The notes under the pieces: model-generated
What the model was told of the DNA's origin: nothing
Databases searched by the model: none
Seen by the model: only the letters and a program-made list of their open reading frames with translations
Made by a program: the position numbers and the translations under genes
Assembly (NCBI RefSeq): GCF_026015295.1
Contig: NZ_JAPDUW010000001.1
Location: 2,837,501-2,901,500, forward strand
DNA length: 64,000 nt
From: Segatella copri
Lineage (GTDB): Bacteria; Bacteroidota; Bacteroidia; Bacteroidales; Bacteroidaceae
Reading direction: 5' to 3'
Shown here: positions 1 to 8,184 of the stretch, in pieces
Layout of the letters: the number at the start of each line of letters is the position of its first letter
Position numbering within the stretch: position 1 is the stretch's first letter

Positions 1-902
1 TGATTATGGTAGGTCCTCCAGGTTCCGGAAAGTCGATGATGGCAAAACGTTTGCCGTCCATTCTTCCTCCCCTCACGCTATCTGAGAGTCTGGAAACAAC
101 ACAGATTCACTCCATTGCAGGCAAACTGGGCAAGAATGTATCACTCATTTCCCAACGCCCGTTCCGGTCTCCTCACCATACCATCTCTCAAGTGGCTCTG
201 GTAGGCGGTGGAACTTCACCACAACCGGGAGAAATATCGCTCGCCCATAATGGCGTTCTGTTCTGCGATGAACTTCCGGAGTTCAATAAAACCACTCTGG
301 AAGTACTCCGCCAGCCATTGGAAGACCGCCACATCAACATCAGCAGAGCGAAATATTCTACAGATTACCCATGTTCATTCATGTTTGTGGCAAGTATGAA
401 CCCTTGTCCATGCGGATATTATGGTGATCCGACACATCGTTGTGTCTGCACGCCAGGCCAGATTCAAAGATACATGAACAAGATTTCGGGTCCGTTACTC
501 GACCGCATCGACATCCAATGTGAGATTAGTCCTGTTCCTTTTCAGGATATTTCGAAGGCAGCACCAGGTGAGCCAAGTGCCAAGATCAGAGAAAGAGTCA
601 TCAAGGCAAGAGAAGTTCAAGCCGAAAGATTCAAAGATTATAAAGGCATCCATTGCAATGCCCAGATGACCGAAAGAATGATTCATCAGTTTGCCGAACC
701 CGACGAACAAGGCATAGAACTGCTCCGAATGGCTATGGAGAAGCTTTCGTTGTCAGCAAGAGCTTACAACAGAATCCTGAAAGTGGCACGAACCATTGCA
801 GATTTGGCAGGAAGTGAACAGATTAAGCCTGACCATATAGCAGAAGCCGTGGGATACAGAACCCTCGACAGAGGCGATTGGGCAGAAAGAGGACATTTAT
901 AA
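1..902 (+). CDS. YifB/ComM family Mg-chelatase-like AAA+ ATPase, 5' end outside window
   Basis: This is the C-terminal part of a YifB/ComM family protein; the reading frame is open to the first base of the window, so the N-terminal Lon-protease-like region is missing. A Walker A motif (GPPGSGKS) lies at the very start. The SPHHT motif, the Walker B-like FCDELPEF and the cysteine cluster near CPCGYYGD are typical of this family, as is the Mg-chelatase C-terminal helical domain ending in YRTLDR. In other bacteria ComM is a hexameric helicase that helps branch migration during natural transformation; whether that role applies here is unknown. A terminator-like hairpin follows about 100 bp downstream. 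Confidence 0.93.
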   Translation, partial: IMVGPPGSGKSMMAKRLPSILPPLTLSESLETTQIHSIAGKLGKNVSLISQRPFRSPHHTISQVALVGGGTSPQPGEISLAHNGVLFCDELPEFNKTTLEVLRQPLEDRHINISRAKYSTDYPCSFMFVASMNPCPCGYYGDPTHRCVCTPGQIQRYMNKISGPLLDRIDIQCEISPVPFQDISKAAPGEPSAKIRERVIKAREVQAERFKDYKGIHCNAQMTERMIHQFAEPDEQGIELLRMAMEKLSLSARAYNRILKVARTIADLAGSEQIKPDHIAEAVGYRTLDRGDWAERGHL

Positions 903-1002
903 TCATAAAGAAGATATATGTAAAAGGATAAAAATCCGTTTTTTCCTATCATTCGCTCTAAAAAGTTGGATTTATAAAGGAAAAAAGGGAGAAAAATAGA
1001 AG

Positions 1003-1050
1003 AATAGCCATTTTAAAATAGTTACAAGCCTGTTTTAGAATGGCTATTTT
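1003..1050 (+). terminator. Hairpin terminator after the YifB/ComM gene
   Basis: A 16-bp stem with one mismatch pairs 1003-1018 with 1033-1048 around a 14-nt loop, and T-rich sequence follows. It lies 100 bp downstream of the stop codon. Confidence 0.6.
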
Positions 1051-1245
1051 CTTTTGTCATTACGAAAATATTACCCCATAAAGACAAAAATACCACAAAA
1101 AACAGACAAAAACGAATAGCAAAATCGTCCAAGACGGGGTAATTTCTATTCTCTAAGGAGTAATAATTGATTTTAATTAGCTTTTAAATTTACGAAAATC
1201 ACTAATTCTAATAAAAATTACCCCATATAGGATAAAAAAATGCAT

Positions 1246-1254
1246 TACCTTTGC
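1246..1254 (+). promoter_or_regulatory. Bacteroidota -7 box for the small membrane peptide
   Basis: TACCTTTGC fits TAnnTTTGC. No good -33 TTTG is present at the normal spacing, which leaves room for an activator. Transcription would begin near 1259, giving a leader of about 58 nt. Confidence 0.6.
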
Positions 1255-1316
1255 AAACGTAAAAAGAACGCTAGCACAACGCTAGTTTAATTATTAACAA
1301 CAAAACTATTAAGATT

Positions 1317-1415
1317 ATGGATTGCATTTTTAAAATTACAAACGCAGTAAAGAAGATTGGTTTCGTAATTCTTCTTGCAGAGTTGGCCGTTATCGCCTAT
1401 ATGAACGTAATGTAA
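1317..1415 (+). CDS. 32-residue predicted single-pass membrane peptide
   Basis: An ATG-to-TAA frame encodes 32 residues. The N-terminal half is charged (MDCIFK...VKK) and is followed by an uninterrupted hydrophobic run, FVILLAELAVIAYM, long enough for one membrane span. It has its own -7 promoter box upstream and a structured 3' region ending in a strong terminator, so it sits in its own short transcription unit. I do not recognise the family. It could be a small membrane regulator, a toxin-like peptide, or a leader ORF for the RNA downstream. There is little Shine-Dalgarno signal, which is common in Bacteroidota. Confidence 0.5.
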   Translation: MDCIFKITNAVKKIGFVILLAELAVIAYMNVM

Positions 1416-1547
1416 GAAATCTCTCTATAGATATAAATATATAAGGAGGAAGTTTTCTACATACTAAGGTAATTAGATTGTAAAAGGTCAACAACATAAG
1501 TTGTCAGAACGAATAAGCTCTTAGAAAAAGTAAATGATAATAATTAG

Positions 1548-1585
1548 GTACAATCCTATCAGGGAGGAGTCTGATGGAAATGTAC
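1548..1585 (+). ncRNA. Candidate structured RNA hairpin in the transcript of the small peptide
   Basis: Nested pairing: GTAC (1548-1551) with GTAC (1582-1585), TCC with GGA, and ATCAG with CTGAT, closing a purine-rich loop that contains GGAGGAG. The exposed GGAGG resembles an anti-Shine-Dalgarno-binding sequence. With the terminator that follows, it looks like the 3' half of a small RNA or a structured UTR. I do not recognise a named RNA family. Confidence 0.35.
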
Positions 1586-1593
1586 AAGATGGG

Positions 1594-1625
1594 AGGCTCT
1601 TGCAGAGATGCGAAGGGCCTTTTTT
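1594..1625 (+). terminator. Rho-independent terminator upstream of metG
   Basis: AGGCTCTT pairs with AAGGGCCT (one G-U) around a loop that itself contains GCA/TGC, followed by six T residues. Confidence 0.7.
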
Positions 1626-1680
1626 CGTATCCTGCCCTACGCTATCCTTACTATAAAAACACTAAAGAACCCAGCTTTTT

Positions 1681-1700
1681 ACACCTTATTATATATATAA
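1681..1700 (+). repeat. Copy 1 of the ACCTTATTATATATA motif
   Basis: ACACCTTATTATATATATAA lies upstream of the metG promoter. Closely related copies occur at 11940, 41149 (adjoining the bamA start on the minus strand), 46046 and 62483 (reversed). Confidence 0.5.
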
Positions 1701-1746
1701 GTAAGAAAAAGCGTCGATAATTCTTTCTTATCTCCAACATTTTTTG

Positions 1747-1755
1747 TAATTTTGC
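1747..1755 (+). promoter_or_regulatory. -7 promoter box of metG
   Basis: TAATTTTGC matches the TAnnTTTGC consensus, with a leader of about 25 nt to the ATG at 1785. It overlaps the TTG at 1752 that would otherwise extend the gene, so that earlier start is rejected. Confidence 0.7.
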
Positions 1756-1784
1756 AGCCAAATAACAAAAATATATTAGCTAAT

Positions 1785-3851
1785 ATGGAACAAAAGAACT
1801 TTAAACGTACTACCGTGACTGCGGCTTTGCCTTATGCCAACGGTGGTGTGCACATCGGTCACCTGGCAGGTGTATACGTGCCAGCCGATATCTATGTTCG
1901 CTATCTCCGCCTCAAGAAGCAAGATGTTGTCTTCATCGGCGGTAGCGATGAGCATGGTGTACCTGTTACTATCCGTGCCAAGAAAGAGGGAATTACCGTA
2001 CAGGAGGTGGTTGACCGCTATCATAACCTCATCAAGAAGAGTTTCGAGGACTTCGGTATCTCTTTTGATATTTACAGCCGTACCACTTCGCCAACTCACA
2101 ATAAGTTTGCTTCAGACTTCTTCCGCACACTCTATGACAAGGGCGTATTGGAAGAAAAGGTAGAGGAGCAGTTCTGCGACGAGGTAACAGGCGAATTTCT
2201 TACCGACCGTAATATCGTAGGTACTTGCCCTCGCTGTGGTGCAGAGGGTGCTTATGGCGACCAATGCGAGAAATGTGGTGCTACCCTATCTCCTGAGGAG
2301 CTCATCAACCCTACCAACAAGAACAACCCTGGTCATGGTCTCGTAAAGAAGCCTACCAAGAACTGGTATCTTCCATTGAACAAGTATCAGGATTGGTTGA
2401 AGAAGTGGATTCTGGAAGGTCACAAAGAGTGGCGTACCAATGTTTACGGTCAATGCAAGAGTTGGTTGGATATGGATCTTCAGCCACGTGCGATGACACG
2501 CGACTTGGATTGGGGTATTCCTGTTCCAGTAGAGGGTGCAGATGGAAAGGTACTCTACGTTTGGTTCGATGCACCTATCGGTTACATCTCAAATACCAAA
2601 GAACTCTGCGATGCTCATCCAGAAAAGTGGGGAACATGGCAGAAGTGGTGGCAGGATCCTGAAACTCGTCTCGTTCACTTCATCGGTAAGGACAATATCG
2701 TGTTCCACTGCATCATCTTCCCTACTATGCTGAAGGCTCACGGCGACTATATCTTGCCAGACAACGTACCAGCCAACGAGTTCCTGAACCTGGAGGATGA
2801 TAAGATTTCAACATCCCGCAACTGGGCTGTATGGTTGCACGAGTATCTCGTAGATTTGCCAGGCAAGCAGGATGTATTGCGCTATGTATTGACAGCCAAT
2901 GCGCCTGAGACCAAGGACAACAACTTTACCTGGAAGGATTTCCAGGAGCGCAACAACTCTGAGTTGGTTGCCGTTTACGGTAACTTCGTAAACCGTGCCC
3001 TCCAGCTCACCAAGAAGTATTGGGGCGGCGTAGTTCCTGCCTGTGGTGAATTGCAGGAGGTAGATGAGAAGGCTATCGCTGAGTTCAAGGACGTAAAGGA
3101 GAAGGTAGAGCAATATCTCAACGTATTCAAGTTCCGCGAGGCTCAGAAAGAGGCTATGAACCTGGCTCGTATCGGTAACCGATACATCACAGAGTGTGAG
3201 CCTTGGAAGGTTTGGAAGACCGATCCTAAGCGTGTGGAGACCATCCTGAACATCTCCCTGCAGTTGGTTGCCAACCTCGCCATCGCCTTCGAGCCATTCT
3301 TGCCATTCTCTTCTGAGAAACTCCGCAAGATGATCAATATGCCTAACTTCGAGTGGACTCAGCTCGGCAGCACAGATTTGCTCAAGGCTGGTACCCAGCT
3401 CGGTGAGCCTGAATTGCTCTTCGAGAAGATTGAGGATGAGGTTATCGAAAGACAGCTCCAGAAGCTCGCTGACACCAAGAAGGCTAACGAGGAGGCTTCT
3501 TATCAGGCTGCTCCTATCAAGCCAGAGGTTAGCTTCGATGATTTCGAGAAACTCGATATCCGCGTAGGTCACATTCTGAACTGCGAGAAGGTAAAGAAGT
3601 CTAAGAAACTCCTGAAGTTCACCATCGACGATGGTTCTGGCGTAGAGCGCACCATCTGCTCAGGTATCGCAGCCTACTATGAGCCAGAGCAGCTGATCGG
3701 CAAGGACGTATTGTTCGTAGCCAACTTTGCTCCTCGCAAGATGATGGGCATCGAGAGTCAGGGTATGATTCTGAGTGCTGTCAACTTCGACGGCTCATTG
3801 AACGTAACTTCTCTCCTTGGCAAGGTTAAGCCAGGAAGCCAGGTTGGATAA
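1785..3851 (+). CDS. metG: Methionyl-tRNA synthetase
   Basis: This enzyme charges tRNA-Met with methionine in the cytoplasm. The class I HIGH motif appears as HIGHLAG near residue 25. A four-cysteine zinc knuckle ([19 protein letters not shown]) sits around residue 145-165, and KISTS is the KMSKS equivalent. The C-terminal 100 residues form the EMAP/Trbp111-type tRNA-binding domain (FEKLDIRVG...MMGIESQGM). At 688 residues it is the long form usual in Bacteroidota. The start was set at ATG 1785 because the -7 promoter box overlaps the upstream TTG. A strong bidirectional terminator follows. Confidence 0.97.
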   Translation: MEQKNFKRTTVTAALPYANGGVHIGHLAGVYVPADIYVRYLRLKKQDVVFIGGSDEHGVPVTIRAKKEGITVQEVVDRYHNLIKKSFEDFGISFDIYSRTTSPTHNKFASDFFRTLYDKGVLEEKVEEQFCDEVTGEFLTDRNIVGTCPRCGAEGAYGDQCEKCGATLSPEELINPTNKNNPGHGLVKKPTKNWYLPLNKYQDWLKKWILEGHKEWRTNVYGQCKSWLDMDLQPRAMTRDLDWGIPVPVEGADGKVLYVWFDAPIGYISNTKELCDAHPEKWGTWQKWWQDPETRLVHFIGKDNIVFHCIIFPTMLKAHGDYILPDNVPANEFLNLEDDKISTSRNWAVWLHEYLVDLPGKQDVLRYVLTANAPETKDNNFTWKDFQERNNSELVAVYGNFVNRALQLTKKYWGGVVPACGELQEVDEKAIAEFKDVKEKVEQYLNVFKFREAQKEAMNLARIGNRYITECEPWKVWKTDPKRVETILNISLQLVANLAIAFEPFLPFSSEKLRKMINMPNFEWTQLGSTDLLKAGTQLGEPELLFEKIEDEVIERQLQKLADTKKANEEASYQAAPIKPEVSFDDFEKLDIRVGHILNCEKVKKSKKLLKFTIDDGSGVERTICSGIAAYYEPEQLIGKDVLFVANFAPRKMMGIESQGMILSAVNFDGSLNVTSLLGKVKPGSQVG

Positions 3852-3885
3852 AGAATCATAGAATCATCTGATTATCAGATAAGGT

Positions 3886-3920
3886 AAAAGCCTCAAATCT
3901 TTTGCGGATTTGAGGCTTTT
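3886..3920. terminator. Bidirectional terminator between metG and a convergent gene
   Basis: A perfect 14-bp stem (3886-3899 with 3907-3920) carries A-rich and T-rich flanks, so it can end transcription of both metG and the minus-strand barrel protein. Confidence 0.85.
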
Positions 3921-3943
3921 CTTATTTCTATCCAAATATTCTT

Positions 3944-4648
3944 TTATAATGTAAAACGATAACCCACGGTAAAGGTCAGAGCCTTGTTCTTACAGTTATC
4001 CCAATCACCCTTGCTAGCCTTCGTCAGGCTCACGTTGTAACGGGCATCCAGAATCACGTTCATATATTCATAGCTCAAGCCCAAAGGAATGGCTACATCC
4101 ACCTTCTTGGCAGGCCAAGGAGCTTCGGTCTCGTGCATTTCCTTGTATGTAATAGACCCGTTCTTGTCCTTCTGAAGGTCGGTTTCCTCTCTTTTCACCT
4201 TGCCGTCGCCACAAAGGAATCCCATCTGAACGCCTGCATTCACCGACAAACCCTCTACAAGATAGGCTTTCAGCATGAGCGGTACCTGGATATAATCGAG
4301 GTTCACATGATGATTCTTAATACCTGTATATTCCCCTTTTTCAGCATTCTCAGTCAACTCGCAGTCAGGGAAGCGCATACCCTGTCGGGCATAATAAGCA
4401 CCCAGCGTAATACCCAGGCTCTTATTTATGCAATATTCCACATCTACGCCACCCATGAATCCTGCCTGATACTTAGACTCTAGTGAGGTTCCATCCAAAG
4501 TTTCCAGAGTCAACCCGCTCCAGTTAGCCAGAGATACACCAATACGAGGAATTACCGAGAATCTGCCTACCGGATTCTCCACTTCTTGTGCCTTTGCTCC
4601 CACAACAGCAAGCAGCAGCACCATCATTATAACTATTTTCTTTTTCAT
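3944..4648 (-). CDS. Outer-membrane beta-barrel protein (PorT-like)
   Basis: The protein of 234 residues starts with a cleavable signal peptide (KKKIVIMMVLLLAVV, then AKAQ). The rest looks like a small outer-membrane barrel of the PorT/OmpA-type family: alternating hydrophobic strands, GLSYEYMN and a C-terminal aromatic strand ending VGYRFTL. It is probably a surface structural or unknown-function protein; no catalytic motif is visible. The ATG at 4648 directly precedes the signal peptide; an in-frame GTG six bases earlier is less likely. It is a stand-alone gene. Confidence 0.75.
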   Translation of the reverse strand: MKKKIVIMMVLLLAVVGAKAQEVENPVGRFSVIPRIGVSLANWSGLTLETLDGTSLESKYQAGFMGGVDVEYCINKSLGITLGAYYARQGMRFPDCELTENAEKGEYTGIKNHHVNLDYIQVPLMLKAYLVEGLSVNAGVQMGFLCGDGKVKREETDLQKDKNGSITYKEMHETEAPWPAKKVDVAIPLGLSYEYMNVILDARYNVSLTKASKGDWDNCKNKALTFTVGYRFTL

Positions 4649-4842
4649 TTCCACAACAGTTTGTATATCATAATAACAAGAAACAAGGGATAATATTGCA
4701 TCCTACAGCCATTTTTCTCCATGAAAGACCTGTTCTCGCAAAGTGTTAACAAATACAACTCATAGTTTTCTTCCCTCCAACTCACCGTTTTCTGGAGCAT
4801 AAGTCATAGTTTACGCCATGCCAAACCTGCATTTATGACCTA

Positions 4843-4859
4843 AAAATATAACACGGACA
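4843..4859 (+). repeat. Left copy of 17-bp direct repeat flanking the ATPase gene
   Basis: AAAATATAACACGGACA recurs exactly at 6469-6485, just after the ATPase stop codon. Weaker similarity continues for about ten bases beyond both copies. Confidence 0.7.
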
Positions 4860-4967
4860 AATTGAATTTGTCCGGTTGTTTGTCCGGCATCTTTATAATC
4901 TTCTCATAGTCAGCGATTTATATCATGCCGGACAAATTTGTCCGGACAAATTCAATTTGTCCGTGTT
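4850..4967 (+). repeat. Long inverted repeat / terminator-like structure of GGACAAATT units
   Basis: A 26-bp perfect inverted repeat (4850-4875 with 4942-4967) encloses a second 12-bp pair (4879-4890 with 4925-4936). Each outer arm is also an imperfect palindrome built from GGACAAATT and AATTTGTCC. A run of eight T residues follows the right arm, so on the plus strand it also looks like a strong terminator insulating the ATPase gene. Confidence 0.75.
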
Positions 4968-5007
4968 TTTTTTCTTGGAAAGTTTTCCTCATCCCGATTA
5001 AAAGATA

Positions 5008-5100
5008 AACATTTGGGGGATTTGGAACATTTCAAGCAAAAACATTTGGGGGATTTGGAACATTTTAACAAAAAACATTTGGGGGATTTGGAACTTATAT
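5008..5100 (+). repeat. Three 33-bp tandem repeats
   Basis: The units begin at 5008, 5041 and 5074, each opening AACATTTGGGGGATTTGGAA. The third is truncated and runs into the promoter of the ATPase gene. The 33-bp period is a multiple of three and close to three helical turns. The third copy supplies the TTTG of the -33 box. Confidence 0.85.
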
Positions 5101-5110
5101 GTATCTTTGC
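5078..5110 (+). promoter_or_regulatory. Promoter of the AAA/DUF4143 ATPase
   Basis: TTTG (5078-5081) is followed after 20 bp by TATCTTTGC (5102-5110), a canonical Bacteroidota promoter. The leader would be about 15 nt. The ATG at 5099 lies inside the promoter and cannot be the start. Confidence 0.8.
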
Positions 5111-5128
5111 GCTCAAAATCAGCAAGTT

Positions 5129-6466
5129 ATGAGAAAAAGAACATTTAAAAGAAAAGTGTACGACAAAATGCTCGAATGGAAGCGAGAGAGAAATGGTAGC
5201 ACAGCCCTCTTGCTCAAAGGAGCACGCCGTGTAGGAAAGTCAACAGTAGCCAAAGCTTTCGCAGAAAATGAATACAAAAGCTATATCCTTATAGATTTCG
5301 CACAAGCATCTAAGGAAGTGAAACAGCTGTTTGACAACCTCATGGACTTGAACTACATATTTTTACGCCTCCAATCAATCTACCAAGTAATCTTGGAGCC
5401 ACGCAAATCAGCCATCATTTTCGATGAAGTACAAATGTGCCCACAAGCCCGGCAAGCCATCAAATACCTAGTAGCAGACGGAAGATACGACTACATAGAG
5501 ACAGGCTCTCTTATCAGTATCAAAAAGAATGTAGAAAACATTTTGATTCCAAGCGAAGAAACACGTTTGGATCTCTATCCGATGGATTACGAGGAATTTC
5601 GATGGGCAATGGGCGATACTGCTACATTTCCCCTTCTCAAGCAGTTTCTCGATGCAAAAGTTCCATTGGGAGCAGCGCATCGAGAAGCTATGCGCAACCT
5701 TCGTCTATATATGCTTGTAGGTGGAATGCCACAAGCCGTAAACGAGTACTTAGATACCAACAATCTGAGCAAAACAGATGCCGTAAAGCGAGAAATCATA
5801 GAACTTTATCTTGACGACTTCAGAAAGATTGACAAAACAGGAAGAGCTGCCAAGTTATTCGAGAGTATTCCTTCCGAATTAAACAAAAATTCAGCCAGAT
5901 ACCAGGTAGCAAGCGTATTGGATGATGCAGGCAGAAAGAATCTCATGGGAGTCTTGGCAGACATGAAAGACAGCATGGTGGTCAATTTCGCCTATCACGC
6001 AAATGATCCCAATGTTGGTTTTTCATTACATAGTGACGAAGACTACTATAAAATGTTTGTTGGAGACACAGGGCTATTCGTCACACTTGCTTTTTGGGAT
6101 AAAGACTACACAGAGAACAACATTTACGAAAAGTTGTTGAGCGACAAACTGAGTAGCGATATGGGGTATGCCTATGAGAATCTCGTTGCCCAAATGCTTA
6201 CCGCATCAGGAAACAAACTGTTCTATTACACATTTCCCCATGCAACAAGTCACAAGAACTATGAGATAGATTTCTTGCTATCTCGTGGCAAGAAGATTTA
6301 TCCGATAGAAGTGAAATCATCAGGATATAACAGTCACAAGTCGCTAGATGAATTTTGCCAGAAGTTCTCTGATAGAATCGACAAAAGATACCTATTATAT
6401 ACGAAAGATTTCAAAAAAGATGGACAGACCTTATTGGTGCCAATATATATGACACCTTTGCTATAA
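5129..6466 (+). CDS. AAA_14 / DUF4143 ATPase
   Basis: The 445-residue protein has a P-loop near the N terminus (LLLKGARRVGKST), a Walker B strand (SAIIFDEVQ) and the sensor-like ETGS that define AAA_14 ATPases. The C-terminal DUF4143 half has a nuclease-like signature (YEIDFLLSRG...YPIEVKSSG), resembling a PD-(D/E)XK fold. These proteins occur in many divergent copies in Bacteroidota genomes, often isolated, and their role is not established; defence or toxin-like functions have been suggested. The gene stands alone with its own promoter, inside a block bounded by a 17-bp direct repeat, which suggests transfer as a unit. Confidence 0.88.
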   Translation: MRKRTFKRKVYDKMLEWKRERNGSTALLLKGARRVGKSTVAKAFAENEYKSYILIDFAQASKEVKQLFDNLMDLNYIFLRLQSIYQVILEPRKSAIIFDEVQMCPQARQAIKYLVADGRYDYIETGSLISIKKNVENILIPSEETRLDLYPMDYEEFRWAMGDTATFPLLKQFLDAKVPLGAAHREAMRNLRLYMLVGGMPQAVNEYLDTNNLSKTDAVKREIIELYLDDFRKIDKTGRAAKLFESIPSELNKNSARYQVASVLDDAGRKNLMGVLADMKDSMVVNFAYHANDPNVGFSLHSDEDYYKMFVGDTGLFVTLAFWDKDYTENNIYEKLLSDKLSSDMGYAYENLVAQMLTASGNKLFYYTFPHATSHKNYEIDFLLSRGKKIYPIEVKSSGYNSHKSLDEFCQKFSDRIDKRYLLYTKDFKKDGQTLLVPIYMTPLL

Positions 6467-6468
6467 AT

Positions 6469-6485
6469 AAAATATAACACGGACA
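6469..6485 (+). repeat. Right copy of 17-bp direct repeat flanking the ATPase gene
   Basis: Exact copy of AAAATATAACACGGACA at 4843-4859, starting two bases after the ATPase stop codon. Confidence 0.7.
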
Positions 6486-6506
6486 CATTCAATATCGCTA
6501 TAAATC

Positions 6507-6542
6507 GAAAAAGAGAGGCGAGCTTCACAGCCAGCCTCTCCC
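6507..6542 (-). terminator. Terminator downstream of susD
   Basis: On the minus strand GAGAGGC (6534-6540) pairs with GCCTCTC (6513-6519) and is followed by a T run. It lies about 90 bp after the SusD-like gene. Confidence 0.6.
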
Positions 6543-6627
6543 GAGAGATTTATAGAAAATGCCACTCATGGCATTCCTATATCTTGATTAAAAATATTAT
6601 CTTATTAAAATATTCCATTAACAGCGA

Positions 6628-8163
6628 TTACTCACCGTAACCCGTATTCTGCTTGATGTTAGGGTTGGCGTTGATCTCTGCCTGCGGAATGGCAGCAATA
6701 GCCTTGAAGTAATCACGATTGAAAGACTGAGCTTCCTTGCTCAATATCTTGTGCCAACCCTTATCAGCTTCACTTGTATAACGGGTGATAGTCTCGTTAT
6801 TACGCAAAGCATCAAAGTAACGCTGTCCCTCGCCAATCAACTCCTTACGACGTTCAATCAAGATACGCTCAAGTGTGATGTTATCCACTGTAGCCAAAGA
6901 AGCCTCTGTTGTGGTACGATTCTTTACCAAATCATTCAGATACTCTACAGCCTTAGTCTTGTCATTATTTCTAAATGCACACTCTGCAGCTGTCAAGTAA
7001 ACCTCAGAAAGACGGATAATTGGAACGATAGTAACATTACGAAGATTATCACCTTGACCACGCAACTTGTTCAGATATACCTTGTTGGTACCATAAGTTG
7101 CCACCTCTTTGGCTGCAGTTGCAGGCAAGAACATATCGTTACGAACATCTTTTGGGTCTGAAGTAAGCATGTCAACAAACTTCTTAGTAGCAACCATTTC
7201 CTTGTAGCCTTCACGCTGCTGGAGGTTACCGATACCATTCAAGTCATTGTTGTCTGTAGAACCTGCCACATTGAGACGGAACAAGAACTCACTCTCATTA
7301 GGAGTTGAAGCATCCCATGCTTTGAAGTATTGGTCACGAGTCCACAACGCTGCGCCAGAATTCTTGATAATATCCTCAGCAACAGACAAGGCGTTAGCAT
7401 AATCACCCATATTCAAATAAACACGAGAAAGGATTGCCTTTGCTCCCCAAACGCTTACATAACCTGGTTCTGTCTCTGTAGCAAGAGCATTAGAGCTGAT
7501 AGCCTCAGTCAAATCCTTCACTACTTGGGTGTAAACCTCAGCAACAGTGCTACGAGCAGGTTTTGCATTAGACTCCAGCACTCCTGTTACCAATGGTACA
7601 CCAAGAGATGCACCCTGATCCTCTGTATATGGCTTACCATAGATACGAACAAGGTCAAAATGAGCAAGGGCACGGAGTACCTTTGCCTCTGCCGCATACT
7701 GGTCAATAGTAGCCTTAGCCTCTGCTGCATCGCTCAAAGCACCACCTTCTGCAGCAGCGATGATACGATTAGCACGGCCAATAACAATATATGGTGATTT
7801 CCAAGCTACGTTACTGGAAGAAGTACTTGAGCTAAACTCAGATGCTGTCTGATAGTTCATGTCATAGTAGAAACTTGCACGGTTAGAACCACCAATATTA
7901 TTATACTGATAATCATCACCTGCATGAACATCACCATAAACGAAGAATTGCTGACCATAGTAATCTACCAAGCTGCTGTTTCCTTTCAAAGCCTTGTACA
8001 TACCCGTTCTCGCAGCAGCCAAGTCTGAACTGCTGGTCAAGGCTGCATCTGCATCTGTACCATCAGAAGGAGTTACGTCCAACCAATCATTGACGCAAGA
8101 TGACAGGCTGGCTGCCAAAATAGCGCAGCCCATTACCTTATATATTGATTTTAATACTTTCAT
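6628..8163 (-). CDS. SusD/RagB family nutrient-binding lipoprotein
   Basis: This is the surface lipoprotein that sits as a lid on its partner TonB-dependent transporter and helps capture substrate, usually a glycan. It begins with a lipoprotein signal (ILAASLSSC, acylated Cys at about residue 23). The N-terminal SusD-like helical region and the C-terminal RagB part (ERILIERRKELIGEGQRYFDALRN) are both clear, and 511 residues is the usual length. It lies 21 bp downstream of the susC-like gene in the same operon. No carbohydrate-active enzyme is next to the pair, so the substrate cannot be predicted. Confidence 0.95.
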   Translation of the reverse strand: MKVLKSIYKVMGCAILAASLSSCVNDWLDVTPSDGTDADAALTSSSDLAAARTGMYKALKGNSSLVDYYGQQFFVYGDVHAGDDYQYNNIGGSNRASFYYDMNYQTASEFSSSTSSSNVAWKSPYIVIGRANRIIAAAEGGALSDAAEAKATIDQYAAEAKVLRALAHFDLVRIYGKPYTEDQGASLGVPLVTGVLESNAKPARSTVAEVYTQVVKDLTEAISSNALATETEPGYVSVWGAKAILSRVYLNMGDYANALSVAEDIIKNSGAALWTRDQYFKAWDASTPNESEFLFRLNVAGSTDNNDLNGIGNLQQREGYKEMVATKKFVDMLTSDPKDVRNDMFLPATAAKEVATYGTNKVYLNKLRGQGDNLRNVTIVPIIRLSEVYLTAAECAFRNNDKTKAVEYLNDLVKNRTTTEASLATVDNITLERILIERRKELIGEGQRYFDALRNNETITRYTSEADKGWHKILSKEAQSFNRDYFKAIAAIPQAEINANPNIKQNTGYGE

Positions 8164-8184
8164 TGTATTTCGTTCTTTTATAAA

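Larger units (their letters stand above)
903..1316. other. Intergenic region upstream of a small ORF
   Basis: This 414-bp gap holds a terminator-like hairpin (1003-1050), two direct copies of TTACCCCATA (1071-1080 and 1218-1227), one inverted copy of its core (GGGGTAA at 1136-1142), and a Bacteroidota -7 promoter box (1246-1254). I see no coding sequence in it. The repeated core just upstream of the promoter could be a binding site for a regulator; that is inference. Confidence 0.5.
1416..1746 (+). other. Structured 3' region of the small transcript and metG upstream region
   Basis: This stretch contains a hairpin (1548-1585), a terminator (1594-1625), and an AT-rich motif shared with other loci (1681-1700). 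An open frame starting at 1573 inside the hairpin is not supported as a gene. Together with the upstream peptide this may be a transcript of about 365 nt. Confidence 0.45.
4655..5077. other. Intergenic region with nested repeats before the ATPase gene
   Basis: The first part (to about 4840) shows nothing I can name. The rest is filled by a 17-bp direct repeat, a 118-bp inverted repeat and the first two of three 33-bp tandem repeats. An open frame crosses these repeats but is not supported as a gene. Confidence 0.55.

Noticed and set aside
1573..1718. A 48-codon open frame starting in the hairpin upstream of metG
   Set aside because: It runs through a rho-independent terminator and has a low-complexity basic end.
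1416..1746. T-box or SAM riboswitch controlling metG
   Set aside because: The terminator lies upstream of the metG promoter box, so metG is on a separate transcript, and no conserved T-box or SAM core is visible.
1752..1784. TTG start extending metG by 11 codons
   Set aside because: The TTG lies inside the TAATTTTGC promoter box, and the ATG at 1785 fits the family start.
2808..3572. A 254-codon minus-strand open frame inside metG
   Set aside because: It is leucine-rich shadow sequence with no recognisable motif, opposite a conserved gene.
5099..5128. ATG at 5099 as start of the ATPase
   Set aside because: It lies between the -33 and -7 boxes, so it cannot be on the transcript; the ATG at 5129 follows the -7 box.
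4938..5132. An open frame that reads the 33-bp repeats as an 11-residue repeat (KHLGDLEHF units)
   Set aside because: It starts inside the inverted repeat, has no ribosome-binding signal, and covers a promoter. The repeat is explained better at DNA level.
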